Program-made: the position numbers and the translations under genes
The notes under the pieces: generated by a model
Told to the model about the DNA's origin: nothing
Seen by the model: only the letters and a program-made list of their open reading frames with translations
The model's database searches: none
In this document: positions 43,019-51,900 of the stretch, piece after piece
Layout: the number at the start of each line of letters is the position of its first letter
Numbering within the stretch: the stretch's first letter is position 1
NCBI RefSeq assembly: GCF_900105195.1
Contig: NZ_FNRX01000002.1
Coordinates: forward strand, 3,844,001 to 3,908,000
Direction: 5' to 3'
Length of the DNA stretch: 64,000 bases
Origin: Rhodococcus pyridinivorans
Lineage (GTDB): Bacteria; Actinomycetota; Actinomycetes; Mycobacteriales; Mycobacteriaceae

Positions 43019-44740
43019 GTGAGCACGCAAGTCGATACAGACGAGACAACTCCGCGCGAAGGCAATACGGGTCGGCGCCACCTCGCCGTCTTCGGCCTCG
43101 ACTTTCTCGGTCTCGTCGTCGCCCTGTTCTTTTTCGCGTGGAGCCTGAGTCCCTCCCTCATCCCCCGCGAGTGGTATTTCCAGGGTCTGATCAGTGGCGT
43201 GACGGGCATCGTCGGTTACGGCATCGGCGTGCTTGTCGCCTTCCCCGCTCGGCGGTGGATCGCCCCGCGTCTCGCGTGGTGGCGCCGGCGCCACACTGTC
43301 CGGCGCATCGCTGAGGTGGTCGTCGCTCTCATCGCGGTGGGAACACTTCTGGGGAGTCTGCTCGCCGCAGCGGGATGGCAGAACGAAATCCGTGTCCTTA
43401 TGTGCATCGAGACCACAACGGGTTTCGCGTATCTCCGCACCGGACTGGTGAGCGTCGCGGTCTTCGCTGCCCTCCTCTACATCGCACGCGGATTGCGTTG
43501 GGTCGGACGATGCTTCGCGGAGTTCCTCGCGACCCGCCTGCGTGTTCCGGTCGTCGCGGCCGGTGTCCTCGCGCCGGTGATCCTCGTGCTCGCGGTGGTG
43601 GTATTCGTCGATCAGGTTCTGCTCGCGAGCAGTTCTATGGCGGCACGCATCGTGTTCGCCGACGACAACAACAGCACCGACCCAGGTGTGGAGCAACCGC
43701 AGATTCCCGAGCGGTCGGGCAGCCCGGCGTCGCCGTCGTCGTGGGAGAGTCTCGGCCGTCAGGGACGTTCGTTCGTCGCCGGCGGGATGGACGCCGAGCA
43801 GTTGACCGAACTGAACGGCACACCTGCGCTCGAACCCATACGGGTGTACGCGGGACTCGAGGCCGACGGCACTACCGACGAACAGGTGCAGTTGATCCTC
43901 GACGAGCTCGACCGCACGAAGGCGTGGGAGCGCGAACTCCTCGTGGTCGCCGGCACCACCGGAACGGGGTGGGTGAATCCGTTCGCCGCCGACTCGATCG
44001 AGGCGATCTACAACGGCAACTCGGCAATCGCAGCGATCCAGTACTCCTTCCTGCCGAGCTGGATCTCCTTCCTCGTCGACGGCTCCGCTGCAAAGGCCGC
44101 CGGCAATGCACTGATCAACGGGGTTCACGAACGCTGGTCGCAATTGCCGGAGGACCAGCGCCCGAAGCTCGTCGTCTACGGCGAGAGCCTCGGCTCGCAA
44201 TCCGCCGAAGCCGCCTTCGACGACCTCACTGACATGCGCAGCCAGATCGACGGCGCGCTGTTCGTCGGACCTCCGAGTTCGAACCAGCTGTGGCGCAGCA
44301 TCGCCGACCATCGGGACACCGGCAGCCCCGAAATCCTGCCCGTCTACGAAGACGGCGTCGCGGTGCGGTTCGCCTCCGACCTGCAGACGCTCGAGGACCA
44401 GCAAGGACCGTGGAACGACCCGCGGGTCCTGTATCTGCAGCATGCGTCCGATCCGGTGGTGTGGTGGGGACCGGGACTGCTCTTCGAGCGACCCGACTGG
44501 CTCGCCGAACCTCCGGGCGCGGATCGCTCACCGTCGATGCGGTGGTACCCCATCGTCACCTTCGCTCAGGTCGCGGCCGACATCATGGTCGGCACGTCGC
44601 CACCCGTCGGTCACGGCCACAACTACGAGGACCTCATCCCCTACGGCTGGGCCGCCGTGACGTCCCCAGAGGGGTGGACGCTCACCGACACGCAGCGGAT
44701 CGCCGAGGCCGTCGAACAGTTGAACACCGCAGACGAGTAG
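43019..44740 (+). CDS. Abhydrolase_9-family membrane alpha/beta hydrolase (copy 1)
   Basis: A 573-residue protein with N-terminal Abhydrolase_9_N membrane helices (residues 15-230; LVVALFFFAWSLSPSLIPREW, VTGIVGYGIGVLVAF) and a C-terminal alpha/beta-hydrolase-like domain from about residue 260 (GRSFVAGG...LEPIRVYAG, VVAGTTGTGWVNPFA, YGESLGSQSAE with the nucleophile elbow Ser in GESLG, and LQHASDPVVWW, HGHNYEDLIPYGW). Substrate unknown; a lipid or envelope ester is plausible. Its relative at 45967 has the same layout; the pair is separated only by an IS481. GTG 43019 seems leaderless. Confidence 0.85.
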   Translation: MSTQVDTDETTPREGNTGRRHLAVFGLDFLGLVVALFFFAWSLSPSLIPREWYFQGLISGVTGIVGYGIGVLVAFPARRWIAPRLAWWRRRHTVRRIAEVVVALIAVGTLLGSLLAAAGWQNEIRVLMCIETTTGFAYLRTGLVSVAVFAALLYIARGLRWVGRCFAEFLATRLRVPVVAAGVLAPVILVLAVVVFVDQVLLASSSMAARIVFADDNNSTDPGVEQPQIPERSGSPASPSSWESLGRQGRSFVAGGMDAEQLTELNGTPALEPIRVYAGLEADGTTDEQVQLILDELDRTKAWERELLVVAGTTGTGWVNPFAADSIEAIYNGNSAIAAIQYSFLPSWISFLVDGSAAKAAGNALINGVHERWSQLPEDQRPKLVVYGESLGSQSAEAAFDDLTDMRSQIDGALFVGPPSSNQLWRSIADHRDTGSPEILPVYEDGVAVRFASDLQTLEDQQGPWNDPRVLYLQHASDPVVWWGPGLLFERPDWLAEPPGADRSPSMRWYPIVTFAQVAADIMVGTSPPVGHGHNYEDLIPYGWAAVTSPEGWTLTDTQRIAEAVEQLNTADE

Positions 44741-44774
44741 TCGAGCACGGCACGCTGCCCGAGGCTCTGCTAGC

Positions 44775-45885
44775 TGTTGCGGGTCATGACGTTGTAGACA
44801 CCACCAGGGGCTGACGAAGGCGGACGGGCCTCCCGACGGCAGGATGGGAAGTACCACCAACTCATCCGCCGAACGAAAGAACCCGTCCGTGCTCCACCGT
44901 AACGCCCCGCTGTCCGTCGAAGGTCGCCGCCGTCTCGTCGAGCGGTGCCAGACTCGTCCGCTGTCCCATGTCGCCGCCGAGATGGGGATCTCCCGGGCCT
45001 GCGCCAGCAAATGGATGGCCCGCTACCGCGAACACGGTGAACTCGGCCTGCTCGACCGCCCCAGCGTCCCGCACCATCAGCCCACCGCGACCCCGGCCGA
45101 GACCGTGGCGCGGATCGAGACCCTGCGACGGAAGCACAAGTGGTCCGCGGCTCGTATCGCACACGAGCTCGCCGCCGACGGCATCAGCATCTCGGTACGC
45201 ACCGTCAGCCGGCACCTCGCTCACCTCGGCTTGAACCGGCGCAAGTTCCTCGATCCGAACGGCGAGAACAACCGCCAGCCACGCCGGATCATCGCCCGCT
45301 GGCCCGGCCACATGGTGCACGTCGACATCAAAAAAGTCGGCCGAATCCCCGACGGCGGTGGCTGGCGGGTCCACGGCAAGGGCTCGGATCAGGCCAAGAA
45401 AGTCGAGCGCGCCAAGACCGCCGGTGCCCGCGCCGGCTACGTCTACCTGCACTCGGCGGTCGACGGGTTCTCCCGCCTCGCCTACACCGAGGCGCTATCC
45501 GACGAGAAAGCCGCCACGGCAATCGGGTTCATGCACCGGGCGAGAGTGTTCTTCGCCGCCCACGGCATCGTGCACATCCACCGGGTGGTCACCGACAACG
45601 GGTCCTGCTACCGGGCGAAGGACTTCGCGAAAGTGCTCCACGGTGGCCGGCATCAACGGATCACCCCGTACACCCCTCGTCACAACGGGAAAGTGGAGCG
45701 CTACAACCGCATCCTGGCCGAGGAGTTCCTCTACGCCCGCGTCTGGGCCAGCGAACGGCAACGCGCCCAGGCCCTACAGGTGTGGAATGTGCACTACAAC
45801 TATCATCGGCCGCATGCTGCCGTCGGAAACCGGCCGCCCGCGAGCAAGCTCCGGACCGGTGTCACCAACGTCATGGCCTCATACA
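44775..45885 (+). mobile_element. Intact IS481-family element with 6-bp target duplication
   Basis: The element starts TGTTGCGGGTCATGACGTTG (44775) and ends with the inverse of TGTATGAGGCCATGACGTTG (to 45885). GCTAGC sits on both flanks (44769-44774 and 45886-45891), a perfect 6-bp duplication of the NCTAGN target typical of IS481. The transposase stop codon TAG (45888-45890) comes from the duplicated target. Confidence 0.92.
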
Positions 45886-45890
45886 GCTAG
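44889..45890 (+). CDS. IS481-family transposase (intact)
   Basis: A 333-residue transposase: N-terminal HTH (PLSVEGRRRLVERCQ, VAAEMGISRACASKWMARYREHG) and HTH_29 (RIETLRRKHKWSAARIAHEL), then an rve integrase core with HMVHVDIKKVGR (first Asp), VVTDNGSCYRA (second Asp) and KVERYNRILAEEFLYA (Glu), plus NYHRPHAAVGNRPPASKL. All catalytic residues are in place, so it is probably active. Start at GTG 44889; an earlier in-frame start at 44844 is less typical. The last codons run past the right end of the IS into the target-site duplication. Confidence 0.93.
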   Translation: MLHRNAPLSVEGRRRLVERCQTRPLSHVAAEMGISRACASKWMARYREHGELGLLDRPSVPHHQPTATPAETVARIETLRRKHKWSAARIAHELAADGISISVRTVSRHLAHLGLNRRKFLDPNGENNRQPRRIIARWPGHMVHVDIKKVGRIPDGGGWRVHGKGSDQAKKVERAKTAGARAGYVYLHSAVDGFSRLAYTEALSDEKAATAIGFMHRARVFFAAHGIVHIHRVVTDNGSCYRAKDFAKVLHGGRHQRITPYTPRHNGKVERYNRILAEEFLYARVWASERQRAQALQVWNVHYNYHRPHAAVGNRPPASKLRTGVTNVMASYS

Positions 45891-45966
45891 CTTCTCCCCT
45901 ACGGCTTCGCATTCCGTCTCTTCGCCATGCCTTCCTGCGCCCTGGTACCGACGAAAGCGACCGCCG

Positions 45967-47703
45967 ATGACCACGACCCTCGATACACAGCCCGCACCTC
46001 CTGAGCCCTCCCCGTCGTTCGCGGCTCGGTTGAGGGGCGGAATCCTGCGATGGCTGGGACGGTTCCATCCGGTCGGCCTCGCCGTCGCGCTGCTGTTCTA
46101 CTGCTGGTCGCTGTCGCCGTCCCTGCTTCCCCGCCCCTGGTACCTGCAGGGCGTGGCGACCGGTATCAGCGTCATCACGGGGTACGGGATCGGCGTGCTC
46201 CTTGCGTGGATCGTCCGCAAGTGCGGCTTCGAGACGAACTGGTCGGCGACCGTCAAGAAGGTCGGCTGGTACCTGCTCGCAGCGGTCGCCGTCGTGGTGG
46301 TGCCGACCTTCCTCGTCCTCGGTTCGTGGTGGCAGGACATCAGCCGCGAACTCGTCGGGATGGAACCCGGCAGCAGCTGGGACTATCCGGGTGTGCTGCT
46401 CGTCGCCGTGGTGGTGACGCTGCTCCTGCTCGTCATCGGCCGCGGTCTGCGGCACGTGGCGCAATGGGTCACCGGACTCGTCGTCCGCGTGTTGCCGGCT
46501 CCCCTGGCGCGCATCGTGAGTGTCGTGCTGGTCGGGTTGATCGTGTTCTGGGCGGTGGAAGGTCTGCTGTCCGTGCAGATCGCCCGTATCGCCAACGGAT
46601 CGGCGATGGCCGTCGACGAAGGCACCGCCGATGGAGTCGAGCAACCGCAGGCACCGGAACGATCCGGGTCGGACGCGTCGCTCGAACCGTGGGATTCGCT
46701 GGGACGCGAAGGGCGCACGTTCGTCGCAGGCGGTCCGTCTCCGGAAGAGATCACCGCGGTGACCGGGGAACCCGCGATGATGCCGATCCGCGTCTACGCC
46801 GGTTACCGCTCCCTCGACAGTCTCGACGGCTACACGGACTACGACGAGATGGAGGTGCTCGCCTCGCATGTCGTTGCCGAACTCGACCGCACCGGTGCCT
46901 TCGACCGCGAGTACCTCGCCGTGGCCACGACGACCGGTCGTGGCTGGGTCAACCAGGACGTCGCCGCCGCACTGGAATACCTCTCCGACGGAGATTCGGC
47001 CATCGCGGCCATGCAGTATTCGTTCCTGGCCAGCCCCTTGGCTTTTCTCGCCGATCGCGTCTCACCGCGCAATGCAGGTCGCGCGCTGTTCGAGGCGGTG
47101 TACGCGAGGTGGAGTGTTCTCGATCCGGAAACCCGGCCGAAGCTGCTCGTCTTCGGCGAATCGCTGGGCTCGTACGGAGGTCAATCGGCCTTCGCCGGCG
47201 TGCAGGACATGATCACCCGAACCGACGGCGCACTGTGGGTGGGCACACCGAATTTCACGGAGCAATGGCGACGAATCACCGATTCGCGCGATCCCGGCAG
47301 CCGCGAAATTCTTCCGGTCATCTACGGTGGCCAGAACGTGCGATTCGCTGCGACTCCCGACGACCTCACCGATCTCGACGGCCTGCGCGACTGGGAATCT
47401 CCCCGCATCGTGTACTGGCAGCATCCCAGCGATCCGATCGTGTGGTGGTCCTCCCAGCTTGTTCGGCACCGCCCGGATTGGCTGCGCGAGGAACGCGGCG
47501 CCGACATCGACAAGGGGATGACGTGGATTCCGTTCGTGACGTTCTGGCAGGTCACCCTGGACATGGTGTTTGCCGCCGAAGTCCCCGGCGGGCACGGCCA
47601 CACCTACACGACCGAGGCGGGATTTTTCTGGGCGGACATTCTCGGCATCGAGGACGAGGTGCGCGTGAAGGCGGTCTTCGACGCACTGTCGTCGGACGGG
47701 TGA
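45967..47703 (+). CDS. Abhydrolase_9-family membrane alpha/beta hydrolase (copy 2)
   Basis: A 578-residue relative of the 43019 gene with the same order: membrane domain (residues 35-220; PVGLAVALLFYCWSLSPSLLPR, GVATGISVITGYGIGVLLAW, RVLPAPLARIVSVVLVGLIVF), signature GVEQPQAPERSGS linker and hydrolase domain with GESLGSYGGQS (nucleophile Ser), WQHPSDPIVWW and a terminal HGHTYTTEAGFFW His region. ATG 45967 lies 76 bases past the IS. Divergence between the two copies is considerable, so this is an old duplication, not a recent one, and both appear functional. Confidence 0.85.
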   Translation: MTTTLDTQPAPPEPSPSFAARLRGGILRWLGRFHPVGLAVALLFYCWSLSPSLLPRPWYLQGVATGISVITGYGIGVLLAWIVRKCGFETNWSATVKKVGWYLLAAVAVVVVPTFLVLGSWWQDISRELVGMEPGSSWDYPGVLLVAVVVTLLLLVIGRGLRHVAQWVTGLVVRVLPAPLARIVSVVLVGLIVFWAVEGLLSVQIARIANGSAMAVDEGTADGVEQPQAPERSGSDASLEPWDSLGREGRTFVAGGPSPEEITAVTGEPAMMPIRVYAGYRSLDSLDGYTDYDEMEVLASHVVAELDRTGAFDREYLAVATTTGRGWVNQDVAAALEYLSDGDSAIAAMQYSFLASPLAFLADRVSPRNAGRALFEAVYARWSVLDPETRPKLLVFGESLGSYGGQSAFAGVQDMITRTDGALWVGTPNFTEQWRRITDSRDPGSREILPVIYGGQNVRFAATPDDLTDLDGLRDWESPRIVYWQHPSDPIVWWSSQLVRHRPDWLREERGADIDKGMTWIPFVTFWQVTLDMVFAAEVPGGHGHTYTTEAGFFWADILGIEDEVRVKAVFDALSSDG

Positions 47704-47882
47704 CGAGAAGAATTCACCCTCCCGCTTAATCCGGCGAACCGAGTTTTCTCCAGATTTCTCGCACCACCTCGTGATACAACCTCGATATCGCTTGTGAATC
47801 GACACAGGAATGCGAACCGGAGTACGTCGATTCACGAGGAGATAATTCGTCGACACGGATCTACCGCCTGAAGGTGGCGCAT

Positions 47883-48872
47883 ATGTGCACACGAGTTGTG
47901 TGGAACGGCCCGTCCGGTCAAGTGCTCGTGGGACGCAACATGGATTACCACCGCGAAACCGCCACCAATCTGTGGGCGCTCCCCCGGGGCATCACCCGCG
48001 ACGACGGTGTCGGTGGACAACTCTCGTGGACCTCGAAGTACGGCAGTGTGGTCGCGGGCGCCTACGACATGATGACCGTCGACGGACTCAACGAGGCCGG
48101 CCTCGGCGGACACATCCTGTGGCTCACCGAATCGGACTACAGCACCCACGACAAGAGCCGACCCGCGCTCAGTGTCGCGGTGTGGATGCAGTACTTCCTC
48201 GACAACTTCGCGACCGTCGCCGAGGCCGTCGACTGGATCGAGAAGACCGGCGTGCAGGTCGTTCCGCTGAGCGACCCGGCGACCGGTGAGGTACCCGCCG
48301 TGCATCTCGCACTCGACGACGCGACCGGCGACTCCGCGATCATCGAATACCTCGACGGCACACCGACGGTCTGGCACAGCCGCGACTACGCCGTCATGAC
48401 GAACTCTCCCGCCTACGGTGAACAGCTGGAACTGCTGAAGAAGGTGAAGGGATTCGGCGGTGACGCACCACTCCCCGGCACCGGCAATGCGTCCGACAGG
48501 TTCGCTCGCGCAGCGCATTACGTCGGCAGTCTGCCGGAACCGCAGAGCCAGGTGCAGGCGATCGCGGGCGTTCTCAGCGTGATCCGCAATGCCGCGCAGC
48601 CGTTCCGCGTGCCCGAACCCGGAAAACCGTATGCCTCGCAGACGATCTGGCAGACGGTGGCCGACCTCGCCGAGAAGCGCTACGTGTTCGAGTCGACGAC
48701 GCGCCCCAACATCGTGTGGGTCGACCTGAGCGATCTCGACCTCTCGGAGGGCGCACCGGAGGGCAAGCTCGATCTCCTGGGCGACACGGCACTCGAAGGT
48801 GGCCTCGCGGGCAATGTCAGCGGCCGATTCGAGAAGTCGGATCCGCTGACGTTCATCGCGATGCCGTCATAG
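47883..48872 (+). CDS. Ntn-type linear amide C-N hydrolase (choloylglycine/penicillin V acylase family)
   Basis: A 329-residue enzyme beginning MCTRVVW: Cys2 becomes the N-terminal nucleophile after Met removal, so the ATG at 47883 must be the start (a GTG nine bases upstream would block it). Family marks follow: LVGRNMDYHRE (Arg/Asp), DGLNEAGLGGHILWL, AVMTNSPAYGEQLE (Asn oxyanion) and NASDRFARAAHY (Arg). Relatives cleave bile-salt amides, penicillin V or acyl-homoserine lactones; which applies is not evident. It has no signal peptide, so it is cytoplasmic. Followed by a strong intrinsic terminator. Confidence 0.88.
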   Translation: MCTRVVWNGPSGQVLVGRNMDYHRETATNLWALPRGITRDDGVGGQLSWTSKYGSVVAGAYDMMTVDGLNEAGLGGHILWLTESDYSTHDKSRPALSVAVWMQYFLDNFATVAEAVDWIEKTGVQVVPLSDPATGEVPAVHLALDDATGDSAIIEYLDGTPTVWHSRDYAVMTNSPAYGEQLELLKKVKGFGGDAPLPGTGNASDRFARAAHYVGSLPEPQSQVQAIAGVLSVIRNAAQPFRVPEPGKPYASQTIWQTVADLAEKRYVFESTTRPNIVWVDLSDLDLSEGAPEGKLDLLGDTALEGGLAGNVSGRFEKSDPLTFIAMPS

Positions 48873-48884
48873 ATCTGCACACGA

Positions 48885-48919
48885 AAGATCCCCGGATGCC
48901 TTGCCTTCGGGGATCTTTC
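48885..48919. terminator. Rho-independent terminator
   Basis: AAAGATCCCCG (48885-48895) and CGGGGATCTTT (48909-48919) form an 11-bp perfect stem with a 13-base loop, ending in TTTC. It lies 12 bases after the amidohydrolase stop and can serve the convergent helicase gene too. Confidence 0.85.
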
Positions 48920-48962
48920 TCCATCCGATGGCCACCGCGAACGCTGGGGCGGCCGAGTCGTC

Positions 48963-51900
48963 TCAGTAGTCGTCGATCCCCGTCATCGTTCGTGTACCCG
49001 CATCCACGGTGTCGTCGACGACCGTTGCATCCACCCGGCCCGGCGTGATTCCGCGACGCTCCAGCTCCTCCCACAGCCCGGCCATGGCCGCGACCGGGTC
49101 GAGGTAGTACTCCGATTCCCGGACCCGCCAGAACTTCCAACCGCTGCGGTGCAGTTCGCGCTCCCGCTCCAGATCGGCGCTCTGCCGTTCGGGGCTGGTG
49201 TGCCACTGTTCGTCGTCACAGGCAACTGCCAGCTTGCCAGCCGCCCCGGTCACGACCAGATCGATGAAGTGACCGTTCACCTCGACCCGCGGGTTCACGT
49301 GATAGCCGCGAGCGGCGACGTCGAGGAAGACGTCCTGCTGGAAGAGGCTGTCGAACGCTTCGTGCCGCTCGTCGCGCGTCACGCCGTCGGGCATCGGCTC
49401 GGCCGGCCGCGGGGACGTCGTCCGCATGTGGGTGAGCAGCGAGTACCGCAGGTCGGTGCGACGCAGCGTGTCGATTGTCCTCGAGTGGAACAGCCACAGC
49501 TGGTCCTGGGCACGCGAGGCCGCAACGTTGAAGCGTCGCTGGTATTCGGTCCGGGTCAACGCCGCGATGTTCTGTTCGGGCGCGACGACCATCGACAGGA
49601 ACACCACATTCCGTTCGTCGCCCTGGAAGTCCGGGGGCGTGCCGACGCGGAGCCTGCGTTCGTCCCACTGCTCCGGCGTGAGGCGGTCCAGCAGTTCGTT
49701 CTGGATGATGTCGACCTGCAACTGCCCCTGCAGCACCACGACACCGAAGGTCTTGCCGTCGTAGGCCGGGTCCTCGACGCACTTCACGAGCGTGTCGACC
49801 AGGGCATGTGCCTCGGCGTAGTTCGTCAGCGTCGAGTTCTGGCCGGTGACGGCCCCGTCCTCGACGAGCGTGGTGCGCAACGGCTGCAGACGATCGGAGC
49901 CGTACTGCCGCATGGGAACCAGCGGGTCGTCGGCGTAGAACTGGTCGCTGGACCACGCGATGATCTCCGGCATCGACCGGAAGTGCTCGCGCAACCGGAC
50001 GATGCTGCCGAACCTCGACCGTAGCAACGAGAACAGACTCGACCGCGGAGTGAAGCTGTCGCGCAGGTAGTTCGGGATGTCGGGCAGATACGAATCGAGG
50101 CGGCTGAACACCCCGTCGAGCGCACCGAGCGACACCGCGCTCGGTGCACACTGCTTGTCGTCGCCGACGACGATCACGCGCGGCGCCAGCCACAGCAAGA
50201 ACAGGCTGCTGATGTCGGTCTGGCTCGCTTCGTCGACGATTACGACATCGAACGAATCCTGTTCGGGCGGAATCGAAGCCAGCACCTGCTGCAGCGGCAT
50301 CACCCAGGCCGGCACCGCCCCCTGCGCGACCTGCATGGCCTCGCGTGCCGCGGCCCGATAGCGCTCCGCGTAGCGGCCGGTGCCCTTACCGATGCTCGCG
50401 ATGTGATCGCGGTACGAATGGAGCGCCTGCACCTGCTCGGCCGTGGTGCGGTCGAGACACGCGCTCCATGCCTTCTCCTCGACGAGCTCGGTCGTGAGTC
50501 GCGCGATGTCCTTCTCGAGTGCGTCGAGGTCGCGTTCGAACTGCCCGTCGTCGGTGCGCTCGTGGAAGCGTCGCACCCATTCGTCCGCGCGTCGCCACGC
50601 CCACGCCTCGTCGATGTCGGCGAGACGAACCGGCCAGGCGAGGCTCAACGGATTCTCCGCGAGGGCCTGAGCGAGTGCGGGTGCCGCGGAGGTCAGGCGT
50701 GCGTGGAGGGAGACGAGTTCCAGCTCCTCACGCTGCTCCCCCGCCGCCCGGTCCCACGCGTCCAGGGCCGCATTGATGGCGTCGAAGTCGGCGTCGTGGA
50801 AGGCACGGGCCAGCGCGCGTCCTTCGGGCGATGCTCCCCCGGAGATCTGTCCCCGCACGTACATGCCGATGGATTCGAGCCAGTTCTTGCTCGCTTCCGC
50901 GGTGCCCGCGGCGGCGATGGTCCGTGCCGACTCGGCGGTGGACCGCGCCTGCTCGATGCTCGTGATCCGCGGCGCCCCCGGATGGACTTCGCGCAGTGCG
51001 GATTCGACGTCGTGCACCCGGGCCACGAGATTGTCGACGATGGCGCGATCCCGGTCGAGGAATGCGAGGGTGCCGACGGCGCGGCTGCGTGACTCGTCGA
51101 GCTCGATGTCGATTCCGAGGTCGCGAAGGACCACCCGCGCGACCCGGATCGCCTCGAGCGCACGGAGGTGCTCGGCGACGATGCGCGCCGTCTGGGCGGT
51201 AGTGGCGGCGACGCCGTCGACGGTCGCGATCTCCCCGAGCGCTTCGACGGCGGATTGCTCGTCGCTGCGCCGGAACCGGGTGAAGCCACTGCGCCACGTG
51301 TCGCCTGCTTCGAGCTTGCGGGCGAGCGCGTCGTACGCCTCGAAGGCCTGTCGTCCCGTCACCGCGATGTCCACCGAGCTGGCACCGACGATCCGGTCGG
51401 CCTCCTGCGCGGCCTGCACGAGCCGGGCGAGCTCGGCGGTCTTCCCCCACAGGTGCTGGGCCCGGCCCGACAGGACGTCGTCGGCGACGCGCTGGATCCG
51501 GGCGTCGAGCCGGTCCGCGTCCTCGAGGGCACCCTGCAGCTGCTCGCACAGATCGCGGATACGGCCGAGTGCTTCGAGCGATGCACCCTCGAGGATCCGC
51601 AGCAGCCCCTGCGTCTCGCCGTTGGTCGTGCCGCTCGACGCCTGGGAGACGGCGGCGCACGCGTACTGCAGTTCCCTCTGGGTGGGCAGTGACAGTTCAG
51701 GGAAACGCTGCTGGCGACGGCGCGCGCGCTCGACGCTCGACCGCTGGTGCAACGAGTGGAGGGTGACGAGTTCGTCGACCGTCAGCGGTGGGGTGTCGGT
51801 GAGCAGAGGCGCGGGCAACCACGCGTACTTGGCTTCGTGTGCGCGGACCCGTCGGACGATCGACGCGGCCGTCCCCTCGTAACCGGCGGCGACGTCGGCG

